From an uncultured Pelagibacteraceae bacterium (GTDB lineage: Bacteria > Pseudomonadota > Alphaproteobacteria > Pelagibacterales > Pelagibacteraceae): 64,000 bases of DNA. Below the pieces are notes generated by a model that did no database searches, was not told the DNA's origin, and saw only the letters and a program-made list of their open reading frames with translations. Both the position numbers and the translations under genes were made by a program. The DNA lies in NCBI GenBank assembly GCA_902555065.1, contig CACDQQ010000001.1, positions 62,001 to 126,000 of the forward strand, written 5' to 3'. This document shows positions 37,262 to 45,494 of this stretch, piece after piece; position 1 is the stretch's first letter, and every line of letters begins with the position of its first letter.

Positions 37262-37313
37262 TAGGATAGTCCTAAAAAACCGGGAGCTAAAGATGGCTAG
37301 ATAGGACTATCTA
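37262..37313 (-). promoter_or_regulatory. Inverted-repeat leader upstream of the LysE-type gene
   Basis: Plus-strand GATAGTCCTA (37265-37274) and TAGGACTATC (37302-37311) are perfect 10 bp arms. Each arm is also part of its own shorter palindrome (TAGGA-TAG-TCCTA and TAGATAG-GA-CTATCTA). AGC/GCT pairing is possible within the loop. The structure ends three bases before the exporter ATG, so it could sequester its ribosome site or be a double operator. It does not match a riboswitch consensus that I recognise. Confidence 0.5.
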
Positions 37314-37378
37314 AAAATGATAATATCATAGCCTTAAGTATTTGCATTAAAATAATATTAGTAATTTGTTGAATTTTG

Positions 37379-37675
37379 ATGAAAAAAAGTCACAGACCTA
37401 CAACCAGAGTTAAGAATCCAGAGCCTCCTTTGGAGAGTCCAGATTGGGTCATATGGGCGGCTTGGGCAGATCGGATTACTTTTGAAGAAATTGAAAAAAA
37501 AACTGGAAAGACTGAGGCTGAAGTTATTAAAATAATGAGAAGATCTTTAAAACCCTCTTCTTTTAGATTGTGGAGAAAAAGAGCAAACTCACAAAGCATA
37601 AAACACAGAAAAAAATTTGAATACTCAAGAAAATTGATCAAATCAAAAATCAATAAAAACGATTACTTGCTCTAG
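37379..37675 (+). CDS. TIGR03643/DUF2805-type small protein
   Basis: A 98 aa basic protein. SPDWVIWAAWADRITFEEIE and KTGKTEAEVIKIMRRSLKPS followed by FRLWRKRA match the conserved TIGR03643 family (DUF2805), whose members have a helix-turn-helix-like core but no proven function. The track begins at a TTG (37376); the next codon is ATG, which I take as the start. The C-terminal 30 residues are rich in Lys and Arg. Followed by a glutaredoxin gene after 32 bp. Confidence 0.75.
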   Translation: MKKSHRPTTRVKNPEPPLESPDWVIWAAWADRITFEEIEKKTGKTEAEVIKIMRRSLKPSSFRLWRKRANSQSIKHRKKFEYSRKLIKSKINKNDYLL

Positions 37676-37707
37676 TAATTTTTTAAACTTTGTCTATATA
37701 TAAATAA

Positions 37708-37962
37708 ATGAAAAATATTACTGTTTATTCTGGACCTATGTGCAATTTTTGTGACGCAGCAAAAAGATTATTATCTAGAAATAATTTAGAATTTAAAGAA
37801 ATCGATGTTTCGACAGGTCCTGGAATAAGAGATGAAATGATAAAAAAAGCAAATGGTAAAAGAACAATCCCTCAAATCTTTTTTAATGAGGAACATATTG
37901 GCGGTTATCAAGAACTTAGAGCTTTAGAAGTATCAGGAAACCTTTTTTCTTCTTTAAAATAA
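37708..37962 (+). CDS. grxC: Glutaredoxin
   Basis: An 84 aa dithiol glutaredoxin. The active site is CNFC in YSGPMCNFCDAAK, the cis-proline motif is RTIPQIFFN, and the glutathione-binding GG is in HIGGYQELRAL. This is the GrxC/Grx3 class in the cytosol, reducing disulfides with glutathione. A full-length standard copy, probably co-transcribed with the gene before it. Confidence 0.92.
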   Translation: MKNITVYSGPMCNFCDAAKRLLSRNNLEFKEIDVSTGPGIRDEMIKKANGKRTIPQIFFNEEHIGGYQELRALEVSGNLFSSLK

Positions 37963-37978
37963 TTAAGAAATAAATTAG

Positions 37979-38752
37979 TTATTCAATTGTTGCTGTAAAA
38001 ACTGGTTCCTCAGCCCAAATATTACATACTGTTCCAGTTACATCACTTGCAGATAGTGCTTCAGCGGTTCCAAATTTCATAGTTACTTTTGGAGATTTTG
38101 TAGTAACTGTATATGGTTTTGTTAGTGCATAAATTAAAACGTGTTCAGTATCATCAGAGTCTAAATCTGTTTTCATTGCTTCACAATATGTACAACTACT
38201 TCCTGAAGTCGTAGTTCCAGTTGAAGAACAATCGGTTGCCGCACAAGTTGTTACATTATTTGTACCATGATTCATTAAATAAACTCTTGTCTCAGCGGAT
38301 GCTGAACCTGTTCCTTCATCAACAGCTCTTTTATGTGTATATTTATCTGTAGCTTCATCAGTTGCATATTGCGCATCTGCATTTGCAACTGTTCTGCAAA
38401 CATCTCCGTTATCAGTCTTTAACATTTCACCTGAAGTATCAGATGTTTTGACTGTAAATTTTCTATCTATTGTGACTTGCATATGAGTGTATGTTACTCC
38501 TAATGGAAGCAATGCAGGATTTCCAAATGAACCAGCAACTGCACCGGCATTTACGGAAGCAACGTCAACTTCTTTACTACCAGTTCCAATAACAACTTCT
38601 CCTAAACAAGTAGTACCTGAACCTTTTCCAGTACATAATGCAACCTTTTTCATCGTAACTTTATATACTGCAGCCTTTCCTAGTGCTGCGTAAACATTTG
38701 TTGCTAATGAAAAAAGTAAAATTGTTGTAAATATCAATCTAAATATTATCAT
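37979..38752 (-). CDS. Secreted protein of unknown function, partner of the inverse-autotransporter barrel
   Basis: A 257 aa protein with a clear signal peptide (MIIFRLIFTTILLFSLATNVYA). The mature part is rich in Thr, Ser, Gly and Ala, with alternating beta-type sequence and several Cys (CTGKGSGTTC, CAATDCSSTG, CTYCEAM). I recognise no family. It follows the barrel gene by 1 bp on the same strand, so the two are co-expressed. A surface or periplasmic fibre-like protein is possible. Confidence 0.65.
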   Translation of the reverse strand: MIIFRLIFTTILLFSLATNVYAALGKAAVYKVTMKKVALCTGKGSGTTCLGEVVIGTGSKEVDVASVNAGAVAGSFGNPALLPLGVTYTHMQVTIDRKFTVKTSDTSGEMLKTDNGDVCRTVANADAQYATDEATDKYTHKRAVDEGTGSASAETRVYLMNHGTNNVTTCAATDCSSTGTTTSGSSCTYCEAMKTDLDSDDTEHVLIYALTKPYTVTTKSPKVTMKFGTAEALSASDVTGTVCNIWAEEPVFTATIE

Positions 38753-38753
38753 A

Positions 38754-39587
38754 TTAATCTGCCCTCACAATATTGGCGGATCCACTGAATTCTACCATAA
38801 TTTTATTATTTCGTTTTACTTTTGTTAACATTTCGTCAGACATATCTTTTTGAGCTCTCCACATATCACTACTAATTCCATCTGAAATAGATGCACTATT
38901 TCTTGGTGGATGAACAAACATAATTTTTGCATAATATTCATCATCTAATCCTGCTTTATCTTTATCATCAAAAGCAATTTCTAAGTTTATATTAGGTGAT
39001 AATAACATTTCAGTACCATACATTAACCCTTCAACATCGTCTCTTGTAACTCCATCCCACGAATATGAATTTATAAATATATCAGCCCAATGAACATAGG
39101 GTATTTGAGAAGCTAATCTTAAATCATATCCATCTAAAACCTTTTCACCATCGGCATCATCTAAAGCAAAATAGTTATTAAATGAAAAATCTAATACTGC
39201 ATTTCTAACTTCTAACCCTATACTGGATCTTAAATTCCCCTCATCATCGTAATCTAAAAAAGCATTTAATCCTGTAAGCGAAAATTTATCATCGCTTAAA
39301 AACCTTTTTCCTACTCCAAAATTCAAAACATTTCTATCTTTAGAATCCTTTTCAGTATTAAATAAAGAAAGTTGAGTAAATGTATTTTGGGTGGTCTCCC
39401 CATCTAGTTCTCTTACTAGCAACAAACTATAATCGGCAGAATGATTTTCTCTAAGATCTATACTTAATTCAGTATCTCCATCGCCAGGTATTAAATTTGA
39501 AAAATAATCAGAGATAGAATTTGCACTTGCAGTCGTAATTAAAATGCATGCTAATATCAATGATAGAAATAAATTTTTCATATTCAA
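38754..39587 (-). CDS. Stand-alone inverse autotransporter (intimin/invasin-type) beta-barrel
   Basis: A 277 aa outer-membrane protein with a signal peptide (about 1-22). The sequence follows the inverse autotransporter beta-domain: LNFGVGKRFLSDDKFSLTGL, NAFLDYDDEGNLRSSIGLE and SYSWDG. The C terminus LTKVKRNNKIMVEF matches the barrel-to-passenger linker seen in intimin/invasin. The protein stops about eight residues later, where a passenger would begin, so no passenger is encoded in this ORF. The next gene encodes a secreted protein that may serve as the separated passenger. Confidence 0.8.
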   Translation of the reverse strand: MNMKNLFLSLILACILITTASANSISDYFSNLIPGDGDTELSIDLRENHSADYSLLLVRELDGETTQNTFTQLSLFNTEKDSKDRNVLNFGVGKRFLSDDKFSLTGLNAFLDYDDEGNLRSSIGLEVRNAVLDFSFNNYFALDDADGEKVLDGYDLRLASQIPYVHWADIFINSYSWDGVTRDDVEGLMYGTEMLLSPNINLEIAFDDKDKAGLDDEYYAKIMFVHPPRNSASISDGISSDMWRAQKDMSDEMLTKVKRNNKIMVEFSGSANIVRAD

Positions 39588-39627
39588 CTATTATACTATT
39601 ACTTTTGAAATGTAAATTTAGTGAAAT

Positions 39628-39999
39628 TTATTTATTTGGCCTAAATACTAAACAAATTCCATTATTACAGTATCTTTTTCTTGTTGGTTGAGGTCCATCA
39701 TCAAAAATGTGACCATGATGACCGCCACAATTTTTACAATGATATTCTGTTCTAGCATAACCAATGTGATGATCAGTTTTTGTCTCAAAAACATCAGGTA
39801 GAGATTCGTAAAAAGAAGGCCAACCTGACCCACTTTCATATTTTGTTGAAGATTCAAAAAGTTTTATATCGCAGTTTGCACAGTGATAAGATCCTTGTCT
39901 TTTTTCATTATTTAATTCACTTGATCCTGGTGGTTCTGTTGCTTCTTTGAATAAAATATTTTCTTGTTCTAATGTTAAATTTGAGTTTTTTTTCATCAT
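39628..39999 (-). CDS. msrB: Peptide-methionine (R)-S-oxide reductase MsrB
   Basis: A 123 aa selenium-free MsrB. Zinc ligands are CANC and CKNC, the substrate region is SGSGWPSFYESL, the HHGHIFDDGP segment is conserved, and the catalytic Cys is in RYCNNGICLVF. A second Cys sits three positions later than the catalytic one, an unusual detail at a site that is often Ser or Ala. It repairs oxidised methionine. Its start overlaps the stop of the HDAC-like gene. Confidence 0.92.
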   Translation of the reverse strand: MMKKNSNLTLEQENILFKEATEPPGSSELNNEKRQGSYHCANCDIKLFESSTKYESGSGWPSFYESLPDVFETKTDHHIGYARTEYHCKNCGGHHGHIFDDGPQPTRKRYCNNGICLVFRPNK

Positions 40000-40889
40000 A
40001 AAAACTTAGCACATGTTTTGTGTAAATTGGAGTGCAATTCAACTAGTTTGTTAAAATCTTCGTTGTATCCACCTCCTAATACTCCACATATAGGAATTTT
40101 ATTTGAGAAAAAGTTATCAATAACCAATTCATCTCTTTCAAATATACCATCATCAGAAATTTTTAGTTTACCCAACCTGTCATTATAGTGAATATCAACT
40201 CCAGCGATATAAAAAACAAAATCAAACTCTTCTTCATTCAAATATTTTAGATTATTTTTTAAAATATTAATATATTCTCTATCTTCTAAATTTTCCTCTA
40301 ATTCAATGTCAAGATCACTTACTGATTTTTTTGCTGGATAATTAGCCTTGGCATGCATGCTAAATGTAAAGACTTGATTATCATTTTTAAATATTTCTGA
40401 ATTGCCATTACCTTGGTGAACATCTAAATCAATAATTAAAATTCTGTTTGCTAATCCTCTTGTAGTTAAATATTTAGCTGCTACTGCAACATCATTAAAA
40501 ACACAAAATCCAGCTCCTTCATTAAAAGTTGCATGATGACTACCTCCTGCAGTATTACACGCTATGCCATAGTTTAAAGCTAACTTTGTAGCGAGCACAG
40601 TTCCTCCGGTTGCAATAAAAGATCTTCTAACTACGCTGTCAACTAAAGGAAAACCAATTTTTCTAATCTCGTTTTTATCTAAAGTTTTATTTTTTATTTT
40701 ATTTATATAGTCTTCTGTATGTGCCTCTTTTAAAGTTTCTAATGAGCATGGCTCTGGGATATGGAAATTTTTAACTATTTTATTTTTAATTAACGCTTTA
40801 GCTAATTCTCCAAATTTTTTTATAGGAAATTTATTGTCATCATTTAATTTAGCTTCATAATCTTTATGATTGACGACAGGTAATTCCAT
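39996..40889 (-). CDS. Histone deacetylase-like amidohydrolase
   Basis: A 297 aa class of the arginase/deacetylase fold. GGSHHATFNEGAGFCVFND carries the catalytic His pair, DLDVHQGNGNSEIF carries the zinc Asp and His, and a second Asp is in IAGVDIHYND. Bacterial members deacetylate small acetylamines such as acetylpolyamines, or acetyl-lysine. The gene is 15 bp downstream of aceE and overlaps msrB by 4 bp. Confidence 0.88.
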   Translation of the reverse strand: MELPVVNHKDYEAKLNDDNKFPIKKFGELAKALIKNKIVKNFHIPEPCSLETLKEAHTEDYINKIKNKTLDKNEIRKIGFPLVDSVVRRSFIATGGTVLATKLALNYGIACNTAGGSHHATFNEGAGFCVFNDVAVAAKYLTTRGLANRILIIDLDVHQGNGNSEIFKNDNQVFTFSMHAKANYPAKKSVSDLDIELEENLEDREYINILKNNLKYLNEEEFDFVFYIAGVDIHYNDRLGKLKISDDGIFERDELVIDNFFSNKIPICGVLGGGYNEDFNKLVELHSNLHKTCAKFL

Positions 40890-40904
40890 AAAAATTATTA
40901 GGGA

Positions 40905-43559
40905 CTATATTTCCCAAGGATTATTTTTATTATTGTTGAGATTATATTTACTAATCGCTTTTTCTAGTGTTTGTAATGAAACCTTCTTATCTTCATAAAG
41001 CGTATACAAAGTACTAACAACTATATGTTTGCTATCTACCTCAAAAAAGTCTCTTAAATTTTTTCGAGTATCACTTCTTCCAAAACCATCTGTACCCATT
41101 GCTAAAAACTTATTATTTATGTGACTAGAGATTAATTGTGAGTATGCTCTTACATAATCTGAAGTGGCAATTATAGGGTCGTCATTAGAAATTAGCTGCT
41201 GCAAATAATTTTTTTTTTTATTTGCGGGAGACAATGTGTTTTGTCTTAAAACTGATTTAGCATTTTTTTCTAACTCTGAATAACTTGTTATGCTGTATAA
41301 TCTTGAACCAATTCCATATTCATCTTTAAGTATTTTAGAAGCTTCTATACATTCTCTAAAAATTGGTCCAGATCCTAATAAATTTATGTTTATTTTATCA
41401 TTAGAATTATCTTTAAAAAGGTAGCCACCTTTTATTATTCCATCTTTATTTTTTATATCAATTTTAGGATGTGAGTATTTTTCGTTATTTACTGTAATGT
41501 AATAAAATTCATCTTTACATTCTGTCATCATTCTTTTCATTCCTTCATCAAAAATAATTGCAAGTTCGCTTGCAAAACAAGGATCGTAGGATTTTAAATT
41601 TGGAAATGTTGAAGCAATTATATGACTTTGTCCATCTTGATGCTGTAATCCTTCTCCAGCTAAAGTAGTTCGCCCAGCTGTAGCACCTATTAGAAATCCT
41701 CTTGGCATTTGATCAGCTGCAGCCCAAATCAAATCTCCTATTCTTTGAAAACCAAACATAGAATAAAAAATATAAAAGGGCATCATTGGAAAATTATGAT
41801 TGCTATATGAAGTAGCTGCTGCTAGCCAAGAAGATATGGCTCCCGCTTCATTAATTCCTTCCTCTAATAATTGTCCTGTTTTTGATTCTTGATATTTTAA
41901 AATGGAAGTCGCATCTTCGGGTTCATATAACTGACCTTCTGGTGAATATATTCCAATTTGTGAAAATAAATTAGCCATTCCAAAAGTTCTAGCTTCATCA
42001 GCAACGATTGGAACGACTCTTTTTCCAAACTCTTTATCTCTCATTATGTTTCCTAAAGACCTTACCAGTCCAGTAGTTGTTGAATATTCTCTGTCACTGT
42101 CATCGAATAAAAAGTTTGAATGTTTTTCAATTTTTGGAGTAACTAATTCAACTTCTTTGAAGCTTCTTTTTGGTAAAGATCCTCCTAAAGCTTCCCTTCT
42201 TTTTTTTAAATATTTTATTTCTTCTGAATTTTCATCTGGTTTATAAAACTCCATATTTTCTAGTTTACTATCTGGAATATCTAATTGAAAACGATCTCTA
42301 AACTCTTTTAATGCATCAAGATTTAACTCTTTTTGTTGGTGGTTAGTCATTTTAGATTCACCAGCTTTTCCCATTCCATAACCTTTTTTTGTTTTAGCTA
42401 AAATAACTGTAGGTTTACCTTTAGTTTTTACCGCAGCATTGAAAGCAGCATAAAGTTTTTTAAAATCATGACCTCCTCTTTTAAGTTTATCAATTTCATC
42501 TTTGCTGAGTGAAGAAACCAATTTTAAAACTTCTGGGTCCTCTGCAAAAAAGTTTTTTAGGTTATATTCACCATCCCTTGCTCCTAAAGTTTGATATTTA
42601 CCGTCAACAGTTTTGGCAAAACGTTTCAATAACAAGTGATCTTTATCTTGCTGAAAAATTTTATCCCATTCAGATCCCCAAAGAACTTTTATGACATTCC
42701 ATCCATTAGCTTTAAAGATCGTCTCCAGTTCTTGAATTATTTGTCCATTACCTCTTACTGGTCCATCTAATCTTTGGAGATTACAATTTATAACAAAAGT
42801 TAAATTATCTAATTTTTCTCTTGAAGCGATAGATAATCCAGCCAAACTCTCAGGTTCATCCATTTCACCATCTCCAAATAATCCCCAAACTCTTTTATTT
42901 GTTTTTAATAAGTTTCTATTTTCTAAATATTTCATGAAACGAGCTTGGTAAATTGCATTAACTAAACCTATTCCCATGGATGATGTGGTAAATGTCCAGT
43001 AATCTCTCATTAAATATGGATGGCAATATGATGACAGTCCTTGCTCGTTTAATTCTTGTCTATAATGTTCCAAATGATTTTTAGTTAATCTTCCCTCTAA
43101 AAAAGATCTTGCATATATCCCAGTTGTACACTGTGATTGATAAAAAATTAAATCTGCTTCATCACCACCTTTAAAAAAATGATTAAATCCCGTTTCAAAT
43201 ACCTCAGCAAAAGATGCATAGCTTGCTATATGTCCTCCAAGCCCACCATAATTTTTATTTGCTTTCATAACCATGGTTAAAGCATTCCATCTTAAAATCG
43301 CTGTTATTTTTTCTTCAATAGCTAAATCTCCAGGATAAATTCCTTGATCATATTGAGATATCGTATTTCTGTATGGTGAATATGGAACTGGTGAATATAA
43401 TACCCTTAAATCTTTTGCTCTTTTCTCAAGTTTTTCTAAAATTAGTTTGGCACCCTCTCTACCATGATTTTCAACTACTGCATCAAGAGAGTCTAACCAA
43501 TCATTTAATTCTTGATTATCTAATTTTTGGTTTTGATTAGCTTTAAATTCTTTGCTCAT
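40905..43559 (-). CDS. aceE: Pyruvate dehydrogenase E1 component, homodimeric AceE type
   Basis: An 884 aa ThDP enzyme of the single-chain E1 class. The ThDP/Mg site is GLFGDGEMDEPESLAGL followed by FVINCNLQRLDGPVRGNG. Full family landmarks run through to the C-terminal third (MGTDGFGRSDTRKNLRDFF). The ORF track adds six codons from a TTG; I start at the in-frame ATG (43559, MSKEFKANQ). It decarboxylates pyruvate for acetyl-CoA. No aceF or lpd gene is nearby, so its E2/E3 partners must be elsewhere. Confidence 0.92.
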   Translation of the reverse strand: MSKEFKANQNQKLDNQELNDWLDSLDAVVENHGREGAKLILEKLEKRAKDLRVLYSPVPYSPYRNTISQYDQGIYPGDLAIEEKITAILRWNALTMVMKANKNYGGLGGHIASYASFAEVFETGFNHFFKGGDEADLIFYQSQCTTGIYARSFLEGRLTKNHLEHYRQELNEQGLSSYCHPYLMRDYWTFTTSSMGIGLVNAIYQARFMKYLENRNLLKTNKRVWGLFGDGEMDEPESLAGLSIASREKLDNLTFVINCNLQRLDGPVRGNGQIIQELETIFKANGWNVIKVLWGSEWDKIFQQDKDHLLLKRFAKTVDGKYQTLGARDGEYNLKNFFAEDPEVLKLVSSLSKDEIDKLKRGGHDFKKLYAAFNAAVKTKGKPTVILAKTKKGYGMGKAGESKMTNHQQKELNLDALKEFRDRFQLDIPDSKLENMEFYKPDENSEEIKYLKKRREALGGSLPKRSFKEVELVTPKIEKHSNFLFDDSDREYSTTTGLVRSLGNIMRDKEFGKRVVPIVADEARTFGMANLFSQIGIYSPEGQLYEPEDATSILKYQESKTGQLLEEGINEAGAISSWLAAATSYSNHNFPMMPFYIFYSMFGFQRIGDLIWAAADQMPRGFLIGATAGRTTLAGEGLQHQDGQSHIIASTFPNLKSYDPCFASELAIIFDEGMKRMMTECKDEFYYITVNNEKYSHPKIDIKNKDGIIKGGYLFKDNSNDKININLLGSGPIFRECIEASKILKDEYGIGSRLYSITSYSELEKNAKSVLRQNTLSPANKKKNYLQQLISNDDPIIATSDYVRAYSQLISSHINNKFLAMGTDGFGRSDTRKNLRDFFEVDSKHIVVSTLYTLYEDKKVSLQTLEKAISKYNLNNNKNNPWEI

Positions 43560-43618
43560 CAGAATAATTATACACAAAAAATTAAAATTTATATCTGTAA
43601 AAATTGTCTTAATTTAAT

Positions 43619-44569
43619 TTACTCAATTATCCTTTTTGGTTTACCAGACATAAAACTATCAAGATTCTCTATCATTTGAGTGTAGAAAGTTTCATAATTT
43701 TCAGCTGTAACATATCCAATATGAGGAAGTAAAAGAGCGTTTTGTACGAATCTAAGTTTGTGACTTTCTGGCAAAGGTTCTTTTTCATAAACATCCAAAC
43801 CTGCTCCAGCTATAATATTTGTAGATAATGCTATAATTAAATCATCTTCATTAACTATTTCACCTCTTGAAGTGTTAATCAAATAAGAGGTTTTTTTCAT
43901 TTTCTCAAATTCTTTAATAGTAATACAATCTCTATATCTATCTCCTCCTTGAACGTGAATTGATAGAAAATCTGAGTTTTGAATCAAATCATCTTTACTG
44001 CACGGTAAGACATCAAGCTCTTTGCATTTATCTAAGTTTAAATTTTCACTCCAAGCCATAATTTGCATACCAAAAGCTTTACCAATTTTAGCAACTTCAG
44101 AACCTACTCTGCCCAATCCAAGCAAGCCTAAGATCTTACCTTTAAGTTCAACTCCAATTGTCGACTGCCAGTAACCTTGATACATATTATCTATTTCAGT
44201 TTTAAAGTTTCTAGCAAGTCCTAAAATTAATGCCCAAGTTAACTCTGGTGTTGGATTACTATTAATTTCGGTGCCACAAACAACAACTTTATTTTTTTTA
44301 GCTGCAACTAAATTTATTGATTTATTTCTCATACCACTAGTGACGATTAACTTTAATTTTTTTAAACTTTCTATAAGTTCTTTTGTTATTTTTGTTCTCT
44401 CTCTCATTATAAATAGAACTTCAAATTCTTTTAAATTTTCAATGGCATCATTTTCATTTTCAAATGGCACATTAAATACCTGAAATTCATATTTTGAAGA
44501 TAATTTTTTAAGATCAATAAAATCTTTTGCAATATTTTGATAATCGTCGATTATAGCTACTTTAAGCAT
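43619..44569 (-). CDS. D-2-hydroxyacid dehydrogenase family protein
   Basis: A 316 aa NAD-dependent enzyme. The Rossmann loop is LGLLGLGRVGSEVAKIGKAF. NTSRGEIVNEDDL and the catalytic His in LLPHIGYVTAEN are family landmarks. The track start at 44647 adds 26 unlikely residues that overlap the next gene; MLKVAIIDDYQN at 44569 is the natural N terminus. It is in the phosphoglycerate/glyoxylate reductase superfamily with unknown substrate. Its ATG overlaps the upstream EamA gene by 8 bp. Confidence 0.82.
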   Translation of the reverse strand: MLKVAIIDDYQNIAKDFIDLKKLSSKYEFQVFNVPFENENDAIENLKEFEVLFIMRERTKITKELIESLKKLKLIVTSGMRNKSINLVAAKKNKVVVCGTEINSNPTPELTWALILGLARNFKTEIDNMYQGYWQSTIGVELKGKILGLLGLGRVGSEVAKIGKAFGMQIMAWSENLNLDKCKELDVLPCSKDDLIQNSDFLSIHVQGGDRYRDCITIKEFEKMKKTSYLINTSRGEIVNEDDLIIALSTNIIAGAGLDVYEKEPLPESHKLRFVQNALLLPHIGYVTAENYETFYTQMIENLDSFMSGKPKRIIE

Positions 44570-45467
44570 TTTTTTTGTTTGAAAGTAATATCCCTGAAAT
44601 AATAAATATTCCACCGATATAATGATAAAATAACAATACTTCATCAAATATTATCATTGCAAGAATTGCAGCAAGAATTGGCATTAAATGTAAATAAATT
44701 CCTGCCCTGTTAGCACCTATTAATGCAACACCTTTTATCCAGAAGAAAAAGGAAATGATACCAGGCAACAAAACAACATATGATAAAACTAGAATGAAAT
44801 TTGTATCAATATTAATTCGATTACCAATGTAAATATAATCTATTGCATACATTGGGATAAGAAATATTACCCCTAGCCCAATAACAACTTGAAGCAACGT
44901 TATCTGTGATAATCCATAATTTTTTTTTTTTAAAAGCGCTGAATAAAGTGACCAGGATATCATAGCAAATAATGCAAATAAATCTCCTTTTTCAAAAGCT
45001 AAATTTTTAAAGACTTCAAAATTTGCTTTTGAGATTATAAATATTACACCTAATAAAGAAAATATGACTCCTGCAACTTGATAAGAATTTGTTTTTTCTA
45101 TTTTTAAAATAATAGAAAATAAAATTATCATAACTGGAACAGTTGAAATCATAAGCACACCAGTAATTACTTGTGTAGTTTTTAAAGAATAAAAAAGCGC
45201 TGAATTAAAAATGCTGACTGCTGTTATCCCTAAAAAACATAACAGATAAATATTTTTAAAAATTAATTCCTTTTTTTCAAGCATCTCTTTATAAGTAAAA
45301 GGTAGTAGTATTAAAAACGCCAGTGACCATCTTAATATATTTAATGATATTGGAGGTATTTCATTTAAACCTGCTATCTTTCCAACAATAAAATTTCCTG
45401 ACCAAAACAAAGCTGCTAAAAAAAGCAAAATAGATGCAATTATGATATTACTTTTATTTTCAAGCAT
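44562..45467 (-). CDS. DMT superfamily (EamA) transporter
   Basis: A 301 aa membrane protein with about ten helices and EamA repeats: LAALFWSGNFIVGKIAGLNE at the N terminus and LHLMPILAAILAMIIFDEVL in the second repeat. This form (FWSGNFIVGK, PILAAI) is in the branch typical of YdcZ/RhaT-like amino acid and metabolite exporters. Substrate is unknown. It is grouped with a DadA-like oxidase and a 2-hydroxyacid dehydrogenase, suggestive of keto- or amino-acid traffic. Confidence 0.85.
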   Translation of the reverse strand: MLENKSNIIIASILLFLAALFWSGNFIVGKIAGLNEIPPISLNILRWSLAFLILLPFTYKEMLEKKELIFKNIYLLCFLGITAVSIFNSALFYSLKTTQVITGVLMISTVPVMIILFSIILKIEKTNSYQVAGVIFSLLGVIFIISKANFEVFKNLAFEKGDLFALFAMISWSLYSALLKKKNYGLSQITLLQVVIGLGVIFLIPMYAIDYIYIGNRINIDTNFILVLSYVVLLPGIISFFFWIKGVALIGANRAGIYLHLMPILAAILAMIIFDEVLLFYHYIGGIFIISGILLSNKKNA

Positions 45468-45494
45468 TAAATAGAGTACTATAAAAGATTACTT

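Noticed and set aside
37390-37653. 87 aa minus-strand ORF
   Set aside because: Antisense to the TIGR03643-type gene whose motifs are convincing.
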